From Acidobacteriota bacterium (GTDB taxonomy: Bacteria > Acidobacteriota > Terriglobia > Terriglobales > Acidobacteriaceae): a DNA stretch of 35,507 bases. Below the pieces are notes generated by a model. That model was not told where the DNA came from and searched no databases. It saw only the letters and a list, made by a program, of their open reading frames with translations. Location of the stretch: assembly GCA_021780415.1 (NCBI GenBank), contig JAJXYW010000197.1, positions 1-35,507 of the forward strand, given 5' to 3'. Positions 23,149 to 31,716 of this stretch are shown here, piece by piece (the stretch's first letter is position 1; each line of letters starts with the position of its first letter). The translations under genes and the position numbers were made by a program.

Positions 23149-24638
23149 CGGACCGGGCCATCTCCGGGCGGGCTGCCGCCACCGCGGTGGGGGTGCGCTT
23201 GGCGCCGCGCCGCCGCGCCAGGGGGTACCGGGGCGCGGCGGTGGCCCTGCTCGCCGTCCTTGCGGGGGCGACGGCTGTGCTCGTGCGTCAGGGGTTTGTG
23301 TACCAGCCGCCGACCGTCGTCTGGGGAGGGGTCGTCCTGCTTTGGCTGGGGCTGCTTCCGGCCTGGGCGTTCTACTTTCGTGGTCTGAGCGACGACATTC
23401 CTCTGCTCCCGCTGCACGGAATCTTTTATGCGGCGGCGTACGCATGGCCCGTGTTCTGGGAGTCTCCCGGGTTCGGCAACCCCGGGGGCCGTTGGCTGGA
23501 GGACGCACTGGCCCTTACGATCGCGGGCCTTGCCGTCCTGTATTTCGGGTACTACGTCGTCGGGGCGGCGCTCTTCCGGCACGTCAAGAGCGTCCATCTG
23601 CCCAGGCCGGCATCCGTACTGGCCGCGAGAGGGATGGCGTGGTGTTTCGTCTTCATTCAGATGCTGTTCCCGGTGTTGCCGCCAGCGGTGAAGGCGCTGC
23701 CCTCTCTTGGACAGTTCGTGGAAGTTGTCGGCACCTTCGGGTTGGCGCTGCTGCTGGCTCATTCGTTCGCGCGCGAGCTGCCGGCCCGGGAGATCGTCCT
23801 CCTCTACGGGCTAGTTGTGCCGGCGCTGCTGGTTCGGTACACCGCCTCTGGGGCAGTCGCGCCCGTCTTCACGTTCCTCATCTTTCTCGCGCTGATCTAC
23901 GTCTATGTACAAAAGAAGGTTCCTCCTTTGGCGGTCGTGTTGGTAGGTGCGCTCCTGGTGGTCTTCCTTCAGGGCGGGAAGGCGGAATACCGGCAACTTA
24001 CCTGGGGCGGGGCCTATGAGGACGCCGGCACATTTGAGAAAGCGGTGCTCTTCGCGCGGTGCTCGATGCAGCAACTCACGGGCCAAGGCTCTGCCGCGGT
24101 CCTGGAGACCTCGACGAACCGACTGAATCAGCTCTGGGTATTCGCGACCGTCATGCAAGAGACACCTGCTCAGGTGCCTTATCAGGGGGGGCGGACGTAC
24201 CTGCCGCTGCTGACCAAGTGGATTCCGAGGGCGCTTTGGCCAGGGAAGCCAGAGGAGATCACCGGGAACCAGTTCGGGCGTCTCTACGGCCTGCTCGCAA
24301 CCAACGATGAGACCACCTCGTTAAATCTCCCATGGTTAGCGGAGTTCTACATGAATTTCGGTTTGGCCGGAGTTCTCTCCGGTATGTTTCTGGTTGGCCT
24401 GTTCTTCCGGTTGCTTCGCCAGATGTTGTGCACGGGCCGGGCGGGGCCGCAGGACTACGCGATGGCGCTGGCCGTGGCTCTGCGCCTGTACTGGGCCGAG
24501 AGCAACCTGTCATTGATGGTCGGCAACATTTTCCTTGGACTCGTGGCGATCTTCCTGGTGTTCTCGCTGCTGCGGCGCCCGAGGCAACGGCGGCGCGTGG
24601 CACGGGCTGTGGTTGGCGGGACGGCGCGTTCGTGGTGA
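23145..24638 (+). CDS. Polytopic O-antigen polymerase/ligase-like membrane protein
   Basis: A 497-residue integral membrane protein with roughly ten to twelve hydrophobic segments, e.g. GAAVALLAVLAGATAVLV, VVWGGVVLLWLGLLPAWAFYF, ALTIAGLAVLYFGYYVVGAAL, VFTFLIFLALIYVYV and LAVVLVGALLVVFLQGG. A large loop late in the protein has YQGGRTYLPLLTKWIPRALW, PGKPEEITGNQFGRLYGLLA and LPWLAEFYMNFG, typical of Wzy-like repeat-unit polymerases. I place the start at TTG 23,145 (TTGA overlap with the previous stop); GTG 23,187 is an alternative. Wzy works in the periplasm on flipped lipid-linked units, which is unexpected beside Wzm/Wzt. No Wzx flippase or Wzz regulator is visible in the window. Confidence 0.8.
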   Translation: MTDRAISGRAAATAVGVRLAPRRRARGYRGAAVALLAVLAGATAVLVRQGFVYQPPTVVWGGVVLLWLGLLPAWAFYFRGLSDDIPLLPLHGIFYAAAYAWPVFWESPGFGNPGGRWLEDALALTIAGLAVLYFGYYVVGAALFRHVKSVHLPRPASVLAARGMAWCFVFIQMLFPVLPPAVKALPSLGQFVEVVGTFGLALLLAHSFARELPAREIVLLYGLVVPALLVRYTASGAVAPVFTFLIFLALIYVYVQKKVPPLAVVLVGALLVVFLQGGKAEYRQLTWGGAYEDAGTFEKAVLFARCSMQQLTGQGSAAVLETSTNRLNQLWVFATVMQETPAQVPYQGGRTYLPLLTKWIPRALWPGKPEEITGNQFGRLYGLLATNDETTSLNLPWLAEFYMNFGLAGVLSGMFLVGLFFRLLRQMLCTGRAGPQDYAMALAVALRLYWAESNLSLMVGNIFLGLVAIFLVFSLLRRPRQRRRVARAVVGGTARSW

Positions 24639-24743
24639 GTCGAAGCCGACATTTGGGCCTGGGTGCAACGGCTGTGGCTCCCGCGAGCGCTGGGTAGGCG
24701 AAGTGAGCGTGCAAGTAGTGCCGCTGGCAGGGAGACATGTCAA

Positions 24744-26486
24744 ATGATCATCCTCGGCATCAACGCCTACCACGGTGATTCCTCGGCGTGCATCGTCATC
24801 GACGGGAAGCTCGTCGCTGCGATCGAAGAGGAGCGCATCCGACGCATCAAGCACTGGGCGGGGTTCCCGTCGGAGGCGATCCGGTTCTGCCTGGCGTACG
24901 CCGGGGTGAAGCTTCCGGACGTGGACCACATCGCGATTGGGCGTGACCCGTCCGCGCACTTGCACAAAAAGGTCATGTTCGCCCTGCAGAAACGGCCCTC
25001 GTTCGCCGCGATCAAGGACCGGCTCGGCAACATGGGCCGGGTGCGCGACCTCAAGGCCACGCTGGCCGGCGCGCTCGACGTTGACCCGGGATCGGTGAGG
25101 GCGCAGCTGCACGGCGTCGAGCACCACCGGGCGCACATGGCGTCGTCGTTCTTCCTGTCGCCGTTCGACGAGGCCGACTGCCTGACGATCGACGGGTTCG
25201 GCGATTTCGTCTCCACCATGTTCGGCCGCGGCCGGGGCAACCGGCTCGAGGTCTCGCACTGGGTCGAGTTCCCGCACTCGATGGGGCTGTTCTACACGGC
25301 GGTCACGCAGTACATCGGGTTCGCGAAGTACGGGGACGAGTACAAGGTGATGGGCCTGGCGCCTTACGGCGAGCCGGCGTTCGTGGAGGATTTTCGCCGA
25401 ATCATGCGCGTGACCGGCGAGGGCCGCTTCGAGCTGGACCTCGACTGGTTCCGCCACCACGCCGAGGGGGTCGAGATGGTGTGGGAGGGCGGCTACCCCG
25501 AGATGGGACCCGCGTTCTCCGAGAAGTGGGTCGAGCGCTACGGACCGGTACGCGCGCCCGAGGAACCGCTAGAGCAGAAGCACAAGGATATGGCGCGATC
25601 GGTGCAGGCGATGTCCGAGGAGATCTACTTCCACGCGGTCAACGCGCTCGCCGCGCGCAACGGCGCTCAGGCGCTGTGCCTGGCCGGCGGCTGCGCGTTC
25701 AACAGCGTGGCCAACGGGAAGATCTTCGAGCGGACGCCGTACCGGGAGCTGCACATCCACCCGGCGGCCGGCGACGCGGGGACCGCGGTCGGGGCGGCGT
25801 TCTACGTCTGGCACCACGTGCTCGGGAAACCGCGGGAGTTCGTGCTCGAGCACGCGCACTGGGGGCCCGAGTACACCGACGCCCAGGTCAAGGCCGCGCT
25901 CGAGGCACAGGGGCTTTCGTACGAGTGGGTCGAGGACGAGGCCGAGTTGTGCCAGCGTACGGCCGAGCGCATCGCGGCCGGCGATGTGGTGGGTTGGTTC
26001 CAGGGGCGCAGCGAGTGGGGCCCGCGGGCACTGGGCAACCGCTCGATCGTCGTGGACCCGCGGCGGCCGGACATGAAAGACATCCTCAACGCCCGCATCA
26101 AGCGGCGGGAGTGGTTCCGGCCGTTTGCGCCATCGATCCTGGAGGAGAGGACCGCCGAGTACTTCGAGGAGAGCTACCCGGTGCCGTACATGCTGCAGGT
26201 CTACAAGATCAGGCCGGAGAAGCGCGCCGAGCTGCCCGCCGTCACCCATGAGGACGGGACCGGGCGGCTGCAGACAGTAAGCCAGCGCAACAACCCGCTC
26301 TACCACCGGCTGATCGAGACGTTCGGCGAGCTGACAGGCACTCCGGTTGTGCTCAACACCTCATTCAACGAGAACGAGCCGATCGTGAACACCCCGGAGG
26401 AAACGGTGGACTGCTTCGTCAGGACCAAGATGGATGTGCTGGTGCTGGGGAAGGCGATGGTGAGGAAGGAGCAGCGCCAAGGATGA
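24744..26486 (+). CDS. NodU/CmcH-family carbamoyltransferase
   Basis: A 580-residue O-carbamoyltransferase. The N-terminal Kae1-like ATP/carbamoyl-adenylate domain has ILGINAYHGDSSACIVIDG, IEEERIRRIKHWAGFP, the metal-binding HHRAHMASSFF (H127-H131), CLTIDGFGDFVSTMFG and AGGCAFNSVANGKI. The C-terminal YrdC-like region has GWFQGRSEWGPRALGNRSI, REWFRPFAPSILEE and LNTSFNENEPIVNTPEE. It transfers a carbamoyl group from carbamoyl phosphate, using ATP, to a sugar hydroxyl, as NodU does on Nod factors. Here it probably decorates the surface glycan. GGGAG at about 24,730, ten bases before ATG 24,744, supports this start over the frame opening at 24,663. Length is normal and no key motif is missing. 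Confidence 0.93.
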   Translation: MIILGINAYHGDSSACIVIDGKLVAAIEEERIRRIKHWAGFPSEAIRFCLAYAGVKLPDVDHIAIGRDPSAHLHKKVMFALQKRPSFAAIKDRLGNMGRVRDLKATLAGALDVDPGSVRAQLHGVEHHRAHMASSFFLSPFDEADCLTIDGFGDFVSTMFGRGRGNRLEVSHWVEFPHSMGLFYTAVTQYIGFAKYGDEYKVMGLAPYGEPAFVEDFRRIMRVTGEGRFELDLDWFRHHAEGVEMVWEGGYPEMGPAFSEKWVERYGPVRAPEEPLEQKHKDMARSVQAMSEEIYFHAVNALAARNGAQALCLAGGCAFNSVANGKIFERTPYRELHIHPAAGDAGTAVGAAFYVWHHVLGKPREFVLEHAHWGPEYTDAQVKAALEAQGLSYEWVEDEAELCQRTAERIAAGDVVGWFQGRSEWGPRALGNRSIVVDPRRPDMKDILNARIKRREWFRPFAPSILEERTAEYFEESYPVPYMLQVYKIRPEKRAELPAVTHEDGTGRLQTVSQRNNPLYHRLIETFGELTGTPVVLNTSFNENEPIVNTPEETVDCFVRTKMDVLVLGKAMVRKEQRQG

Positions 26487-26588
26487 ATGCTCGGGACCTT
26501 GGATCCTGTTGTGCGAACGATCGGCGTCGACGGCGCCGTGGGGCATGGCTGCTGATGGGCAGGCGATGAAGGACTGTGGTCCCAAGCG

Positions 26589-27857
26589 GTGAGAGTCGTT
26601 CATGTTGTCCGCTCGTTCTATCCGGCCGTCTCGCACGGCGGGCCGATCGAATCGAACCGCGGGTTGTGTCGTGCGCTTTCCGACCTGGGAGTTGAGGTCA
26701 GGGTTTTGGCCTCGAACGCGAACGGTGCTGCGACGCTGCCGCGAGAGTTTCTGGGTTGGCGGGACCAGGACAACTATCGAGTGTTCTACGGTGCGCGGTG
26801 GCTTGTTGCAGACTTGAGCCCGACGTTGGCGGCTGAGCTCAGGACAGAGTGCAAGACGGCTGACGTTGTTCACGCCGGCCTCGCCTATAACTGGTTCCTG
26901 CCCGTGGCCGGCAAACTCTGTTCCAGCCGAGGCGCGCCGCTGGTCCTGACGCCGCGAGGCACGCTCCTGCCGGACGCGCGACGGCAGAAGGCGCTGAAGA
27001 AAGTCTTGTTTGACCGCCTCGTTCAGGACCGCACCCTGCGGCGGGTCACGGCATTTCACGCAACGTCACGCGATGAAGCAGAGGCACTGCAGCTATTGGT
27101 TCCTGGTGCGCGGGTGGCGGTGATCCCCAACGGTGTTGAGGTACCAGGTGCGGTACCGGAGCGAGACCCCGGGGCGGCGCCGTTCGTGCTCTACCTTGGG
27201 CGGCTGCATCCGTACAAACGGGTCGAGCGGATCATCGCGGCCTTCGCCCGGGCCGTGAGGTGGGAGCGGTCAGACGGGAGAGGGGAAAAGGTAGAAGGAA
27301 GGCGAGAGACCGATGCGCGCTCCGATCCTGATGGGCGGCTGGCGGCCGGCGACGCGCCAGATCGTTGCGATGCGTGGTCGCTCGTGGTCGCCGGCGATGG
27401 CGAGGCGGGCTACCGGCGGGAACTCGAGCGCGTGGCCTCCGAGGCTGGCGTGGGCGAGCGGGTGCGCTTCGCCGGGCAGGTGAGCGGCGGCGAGAAGGCG
27501 GGGCTGCTGGCGCAGGCTGCGTTCGTGGTGCAGGCGCCGAACCCGGAGAACTTCGGCAACGTGGTCGCGGAGGCGCTGGCGCACAGGACGCCGGCGCTGG
27601 TCGGTCACGGCTTGCCGTGGGAAGCACTGGACCAGGAGGGCTGCGGGTGCTGGGTGGACGACTCGGAAGAGGCGCTCGCGGCGGGGATGCGGCGGCTGAT
27701 GTCGCTCTCGTTCGAGGAGCGCCGGGCGATGGGGGAGCGCGGGCGGGAGTGGATGCGGCGGGAGTTCTCGTGGAATTCGGTCGGGCGGCGGATGCTGGCG
27801 CTGTACGAGGAGCTGGTCGCCAACCGAGGCCGATTGGTCCACGACAGCTTGCAGTAA
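26589..27857 (+). CDS. Family 4 glycosyltransferase with an in-frame insert
   Basis: A 422-residue GT4 with a GTG start. N-terminal marks: VVHVVRSFYPAVSHGGPIES, VVHAGLAYNWFLPVAGKL and LVLTPRGTLLPDARRQK. C-terminal marks: VAVIPNGVEVPG, FVLYLGRLHPYKRVERII, LVVAGDGEAGYRRELE, RVRFAGQVSGGEKAGLLAQA, NPENFGNVVAEALAHRTPAL and GCGCWVDDSEEAL. Between the ERIIAAFARA helix and SLVVAGDG, where the family has only a few residues, about 35 Arg/Glu/Asp/Gly-rich residues are encoded by a purine-rich stretch (about 27,258-27,370); this looks like an insertion that kept the frame. It is the last plus-strand gene before a convergent pair; the 32-bp gap shows no clear terminator. Confidence 0.87.
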   Translation: MRVVHVVRSFYPAVSHGGPIESNRGLCRALSDLGVEVRVLASNANGAATLPREFLGWRDQDNYRVFYGARWLVADLSPTLAAELRTECKTADVVHAGLAYNWFLPVAGKLCSSRGAPLVLTPRGTLLPDARRQKALKKVLFDRLVQDRTLRRVTAFHATSRDEAEALQLLVPGARVAVIPNGVEVPGAVPERDPGAAPFVLYLGRLHPYKRVERIIAAFARAVRWERSDGRGEKVEGRRETDARSDPDGRLAAGDAPDRCDAWSLVVAGDGEAGYRRELERVASEAGVGERVRFAGQVSGGEKAGLLAQAAFVVQAPNPENFGNVVAEALAHRTPALVGHGLPWEALDQEGCGCWVDDSEEALAAGMRRLMSLSFEERRAMGERGREWMRREFSWNSVGRRMLALYEELVANRGRLVHDSLQ

Positions 27858-27889
27858 GGGTGAGGTTCGAACTCCAGCCAGGCCTAGGG

Positions 27890-29038
27890 CTACGCGACAA
27901 CAAAGCTGGCAATATCCCCTGGCCCTTTTCGATCCAGGGAAGTAGCCGGCGGTTTGGCAGCAGCGGCGAGGCGGTTGAGCGCTGCGACAACTGCTCGACC
28001 CCCACATCCGTTGGGTAGGACCTCGCCAGCACCGTGGTTCAGGACTTCGTTGGCGGTGTCAGCGTCGGGAGGACCCACGAAGAGGACCGGTATCCCTGTT
28101 CCAAGGACGCCGTACAGTTTGCTCGGCACGACGACGCCCTCCCATCCATCTTCCATCGTGATCAGGTGGACATCTGCCGAGTGAAGGAGATCGGCTGTCA
28201 ACTCGGGCGACACGTAGTCCTCGACGACCACATTGGGAAGCTGCCCGGCGGCGAGCCTGAGTTTGGGCTTTCCGGCGCCCCGACAGAAGAACCCCAGGAT
28301 CCAACTCTTGTCTTCGGCGGCGAGAATCTCCGCGGCTTGAATCAGGTCTTGGTAGCTATGCCCCCTGCCGAGATTGCCGGCATAAAGGGCGACCTTCTTG
28401 CCCTCCCATTTGAAAAGGGGCCTGACCCTGTTCAGTCGGCCCGCTTGGAGCTGCAAGGGCCGCTGATCCCACGGCGGCACCACAATCGAGAAGGATTCAT
28501 CACCCCTGAAATGTGAGTAGGTTTCGAGGCGACGCCGCTGCATTGACCCAAGCGTCACGACGCCGTTCACGGCCTTGAGGCCGAATTCGTTGAACTGCCT
28601 CAGGAAGCGTTCTACGAGCCCACCTGAGGGAAAAACGTGACCGGCGGTAAGCGCCTCTGGAAATAGGTCCATGGTCCACCAGAAGATCTTTCGGCGACGG
28701 TTGAGACACTTCGCCAAGCGCGCCGCTACCACCAAAAACGGCGGATCGGTCAGGATCACGCAACGGTCCCAGGACATGAAGGGAATTAGCACAACTGCCT
28801 GGAGCCAGAACAGTGACCAGCTCAGAAGACGCGTTGTCCCACGGGCAGTCCAAAGCCTCGTAATGGATGAATCGTGCCGGTTGCCCGCCATGCTACTGGC
28901 ACCGGCGTACTCCGCATCACCGGTTAGGACCCGGACCTGCCAACCTCGGTTGGCTAGTTCCTCGGCGAGATCGTGGAGCATGCGTCCTGTTGGGACTTGA
29001 GTGCCGCCGAAGAATCGATTGACCAACAAGACGCGCAT
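27890..29038 (-). CDS. Family 4 glycosyltransferase (WbuB/WcaI-like)
   Basis: A 382-residue GT4 on the minus strand. It begins VLLVNRFFGGTQVPTGRMLH, followed by WQVRVLTGDAEYAG, CVILTDPPFLVVAARLAK, FWWTMDLFPEALTAGHVF and VVTLGSMQRRRLETY. The C-terminal half has VALYAGNLGRGHSYQDLIQA, LGFFCRGAGKPKL, LHSADVHLITMEDGWEGVVV, PSKLYGVLGTGIPVLFVGPP and DTANEVLNHGAGEVLP. The WWTMDLFPE and PSKLYGVLG motifs are typical of the WbuB/WcaI-like branch. The ATG is 15 nt downstream of the epimerase stop, so the two genes form a small minus-strand operon converging on the main cluster. The sugar is unknown. Confidence 0.88.
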   Translation of the reverse strand: MRVLLVNRFFGGTQVPTGRMLHDLAEELANRGWQVRVLTGDAEYAGASSMAGNRHDSSITRLWTARGTTRLLSWSLFWLQAVVLIPFMSWDRCVILTDPPFLVVAARLAKCLNRRRKIFWWTMDLFPEALTAGHVFPSGGLVERFLRQFNEFGLKAVNGVVTLGSMQRRRLETYSHFRGDESFSIVVPPWDQRPLQLQAGRLNRVRPLFKWEGKKVALYAGNLGRGHSYQDLIQAAEILAAEDKSWILGFFCRGAGKPKLRLAAGQLPNVVVEDYVSPELTADLLHSADVHLITMEDGWEGVVVPSKLYGVLGTGIPVLFVGPPDADTANEVLNHGAGEVLPNGCGGRAVVAALNRLAAAAKPPATSLDRKGPGDIASFVVA

Positions 29039-29053
29039 CGCAACACCAAGGCC

Positions 29054-30103
29054 TTATCTCGCTCGCGTGGTCCAGGCGTCGACAATCTGCCGGAAGATCT
29101 CACCGAGGCTCACAGTGATGTCCCAGCCTGGGTAGTGGCGCCGCATCTTGGTCAAGTCGCTGTAATAGCAGATGTGGTCGCCGATCCGGCTCTCATCGAG
29201 GTACTCCCAGATCATCCTCTTGCCGGTGAGCCCCTCGAGGGCGGCGAAGGCTTCGAGGATAGAGCAGGTGTTGTTCTTGCCGCCGCCGATGTTGTAAACC
29301 TCGGCCGACCTTGGAGCTTCGATGAAGGCGCGGATGAACCGAGCAACGTCGAGGCTGTGGATATTGTCGCGGACTTGCTTGGCTTTGTAGCCAAAGACCT
29401 TGTACTTGATTCCCTCGAGGTTGCAGCGGACCAGGTAGCTGAGAAATCCGTGCAGTTCAACACCCGAGTGGGACGGTCCTGTCAAGCACCCGCCCCGCAG
29501 GCAGCAGGTGCTCATCCCGAAATAGCGACCGTATTCCTGAGTCATCACGTCGGCGGCGAGTTTGCTTGCGCCAAACAGGGAATGCTTGGACTGGTCGACA
29601 GGGAAGTCCTCGGCGATACCGCTGACAAATCGGACGTCGTCGTACTCCCAGCGAGTCTCGAGTTCCTTGAGTGCGATACGGTTGGGCGCGTCGCCGTAGA
29701 CCTTGTTGGTCGACATCAGGACAAAGGGCGCTGACAGGGCGTGTCTTCGAGTCGCTTCCAACAGGTTGAGCGTGCCAACAGCATTTGTGTCGAAATCGTC
29801 GAAGGGGATGGCCGCAGCGCGGTCGTGGCTTGGCTGAGCCGCAGTATGGACGACGGCGTCGGGCTTCAGGTCGGAAAGGAGCTGGTCGACTCCCTGGCGG
29901 TTCCTGATATCCAGTTCATGGTGCGTGAAGTGTGTCAGTGTGCTTTCCAGACGACGTTGGTTCCAGCGGGTATCGCCCTGAGGCCCGAAGAAGACGGCCC
30001 GTTGGTTGTTGTCGACTCCGTGGACATCCCAACCGAGCCGATCGAAGTATTGGCATACCTCCGAGCCGATCAATCCGCTGGAGCCGGTGACAAGTAGCCT
30101 CAT
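29054..30103 (-). CDS. NAD-dependent sugar epimerase/dehydratase (CDP-paratose 2-epimerase-like)
   Basis: A 349-residue extended short-chain dehydrogenase (SDR). The NAD-binding motif [14 protein letters not shown] is followed by [55 protein letters not shown] and [20 protein letters not shown]. The usual YxxxK is not obvious in simple form; the region [17 protein letters not shown] has Ser/Lys in the right place but Phe where the catalytic Tyr is expected. This FGASK form recurs in paratose/tyvelose 2-epimerase-like proteins as I recall them, so it may not mean loss of activity. The frame opens at 30,187, but ATG 30,101-30,103 with GGGTGA upstream gives the normal N-terminus. It probably alters a nucleotide sugar for the glycan. 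Confidence 0.85.
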   Translation of the reverse strand: MRLLVTGSSGLIGSEVCQYFDRLGWDVHGVDNNQRAVFFGPQGDTRWNQRRLESTLTHFTHHELDIRNRQGVDQLLSDLKPDAVVHTAAQPSHDRAAAIPFDDFDTNAVGTLNLLEATRRHALSAPFVLMSTNKVYGDAPNRIALKELETRWEYDDVRFVSGIAEDFPVDQSKHSLFGASKLAADVMTQEYGRYFGMSTCCLRGGCLTGPSHSGVELHGFLSYLVRCNLEGIKYKVFGYKAKQVRDNIHSLDVARFIRAFIEAPRSAEVYNIGGGKNNTCSILEAFAALEGLTGKRMIWEYLDESRIGDHICYYSDLTKMRRHYPGWDITVSLGEIFRQIVDAWTTRAR

Positions 30104-30290
30104 CTGAGGTTCACCCTTTCCTTCTTTGGTGAGGATGCAAGCCTTCTTCCCCCTGCTGTGACCAGGAGAATGTCGCTTGAATAGCACCTCAAACGGGACA
30201 AATCAAGCGGCGTCCGCCGGGTGAGGCCTGACAAGCGGCGCCAAGTCCTCTGAGCTTGGAGTGGCGGGCGGGTGTAGCGGAGTGCCGCTG

Positions 30291-30376
30291 GCGGGGAGGC
30301 GCTCGGGGCGCGGGGGGGCACGGCACTCCGCCCCGCCTGCGGCGCGGCTGCGTGCCTTACTACGAACACACAAGAA
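30291..30376 (-). repeat. Inverted copy of the family B repeat
   Basis: Read on the minus strand this is GTGTGTTCGTAGTAAGGCACG ... GGAGTGCCGTG ... GCGCCCCGAGCGCC, matching 161-250 and 9,881-9,958. It sits between the minus-strand epimerase and the plus-strand wecA, in a region (30,104-30,486) with no gene. GGAGTGCCGCTGGCGG at 30,280-30,295 is a second partial match. Confidence 0.8.
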
Positions 30377-30446
30377 ACGACGTCCCTTATGACCAACACA
30401 CGAGCAATGACGCCCCTTATCGCCAACACACAGGCAATGGACACGA
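30357..30446. repeat. Three tandem 30-bp units at the end of a family B copy
   Basis: Three consecutive 30-bp units begin TTACTACGAACACACAAG, TTATGACCAACACACGAG and TTATCGCCAACACACAGG. The first unit is the outer end of the family B element. A related second partial unit follows the copies at about 33,560 and precedes the copy at 161. They end 40 bp before wecA. Confidence 0.75.
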
Positions 30447-30486
30447 TGGGTGATAATGGCGGTCGAGCTGAGGGGATGAGGAAGCG

Positions 30487-31647
30487 ATGATCGAGGTCCT
30501 GGTCGCCGGGTTCGTGGCGGCGGTCATCGCCGGGGTGGGCACGAACTTCATGGTGCCGATCACGGTGCGCGTGGCGCCGGCGATGCGGGCGCTCGACTAC
30601 CCGGGCGGGCGGCACACGCATGCGGAGGCCGTGCCGCGCCTGGGCGGCTTCGCGGTGGCGGTCGGCCTGCTGTTCGGCGTCGGGACGGTGGCGCTCGTCA
30701 AGTGGGGCGCCTGGGGCGCGCGGGTGGCCAAGACCGACCTCGCGGCGCTGGCGCTCGGCGTTGCGATGGTGTTCGTGGTCGGGCTGGTGGACGACCTGAT
30801 CGGCGTCGGCGTGCTGCACAAGTTCGTGGTGGAAACAGTGGCCGCGGTGCTCATCGTCGGGGTGGGGTGGCGCTTTTCGACTCTGGGCCTGCCGGGCCGG
30901 ATCGACCTGGACCTGGGCGTGCTCGGCGCCGTGGTCAGCGTCGTGTGGGTGGTTGGCGTCACCAACGCCGTCAACCTCATCGACGGTCTCGACGGTCTGG
31001 CCGGCGGCGTGATCGCCATCATCGCGGGTAGCTTCATGGTGTACGGCGCGATGCAGCAGAACTACTTCACGGTGGTGCTCATGGGTGGCATCGTCGGGGC
31101 GTGCGTGGGATTCCTGCGGCACAACTGGGCGCCGGCGAAGGTTTTCTTGGGCGACTCGGGTTCGCTCGCACTGGGGTTCCTGCTGGCGGCGACCAGCCTG
31201 CACTCCTCGATCAAGTCGCCGGCGGCGGTGGCGATCCTGGTGCCGCTCCTCGCGCTCGGACTGCCGGTGATCGACACGCTGCTGGTGATGGCTGTTCGCT
31301 TCCTCGACAGCCCGAAGAGCCACGTACTGGAGCGGTTCTTCGGCATGTTCATGGCGGATCGCAACCACCTCCACCACCTGTTGCAGGAGTGGGCCGGCAG
31401 CCGCGTGCGCGTGGTGCGAACGATCTACGTCTTCGTCGTGCTCTCGTGCGGGATGGCGCTGTGGGTGGCGCTGGCCAAGAGCTCGTCGCTCGCGATCACC
31501 CTGGCCGTGGTGGAGGTCGTGGCGATCGTGGCGGTCCGCCGCCTCGGGCTCTCCGCGCGCGCGAGACAAATGAGCGAGGAGAAGCGGCGCGAGATCAAGG
31601 CGAGCGTCGAGCAACCGGACGAACGGCCGGTGGTGGGCGATCGATAG
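30487..31647 (+). CDS. wecA: WecA-like undecaprenyl-phosphate HexNAc-1-phosphate transferase
   Basis: A 386-residue polytopic membrane enzyme of the MraY/WecA (PNPT) family, which transfers GlcNAc-1-P or a similar sugar phosphate to undecaprenyl phosphate, the first step of O-antigen and related glycan assembly. Seen are HTHAEAVPRLGG, the catalytic VVGLVDDLIG (Asp102, Asp103), NAVNLIDGLDGLAGG (Asn160-Asp166), KVFLGDSGSLALGF and the HHLL-type MADRNHLHHLL of the WecA branch. About eleven hydrophobic segments are visible. The cytosolic tail is charged (MSEEKRREIKASVEQPDE). GAGG close before the ATG is a plausible Shine-Dalgarno. It starts its own plus-strand group after a repeat-filled gap, and would prime the lipid carrier for the transferases upstream. 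Confidence 0.93.
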   Translation: MIEVLVAGFVAAVIAGVGTNFMVPITVRVAPAMRALDYPGGRHTHAEAVPRLGGFAVAVGLLFGVGTVALVKWGAWGARVAKTDLAALALGVAMVFVVGLVDDLIGVGVLHKFVVETVAAVLIVGVGWRFSTLGLPGRIDLDLGVLGAVVSVVWVVGVTNAVNLIDGLDGLAGGVIAIIAGSFMVYGAMQQNYFTVVLMGGIVGACVGFLRHNWAPAKVFLGDSGSLALGFLLAATSLHSSIKSPAAVAILVPLLALGLPVIDTLLVMAVRFLDSPKSHVLERFFGMFMADRNHLHHLLQEWAGSRVRVVRTIYVFVVLSCGMALWVALAKSSSLAITLAVVEVVAIVAVRRLGLSARARQMSEEKRREIKASVEQPDERPVVGDR

Positions 31648-31674
31648 CGGGACGCGCCTGGGGCTGAGGCGGGT

Positions 31675-31703
31675 TTGACAACGCAACCGGGGCCGACTAG
31701 ATT
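31675..31703 (+). promoter_or_regulatory. Sigma-70-type promoter, probably giving a near-leaderless mRNA
   Basis: A perfect -35 TTGACA (31,675-31,680), a 17-nt spacer, and TAGATT (31,698-31,703, four of six consensus bases). Transcription would begin about 31,709-31,711, leaving only 6 to 8 nt before the ATG at 31,717. The TTG opening the longer reading frame is itself part of the -35 box, which argues against that start. Confidence 0.6.
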
Positions 31704-31716
31704 CACGACGCAGGCC

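Noticed and set aside
27858..27885. GAGGTTCGAACTCCAGCCA resembling a tRNA T-arm and CCA end
   Set aside because: Only a 3-bp stem forms around the loop, and no acceptor, D or anticodon arms can be found upstream, where the GT4 gene lies.
28973..29734. 253-codon plus-strand open frame opposite the epimerase
   Set aside because: It is the antisense shadow of the NAD-dependent epimerase, whose motifs on the minus strand are unambiguous.
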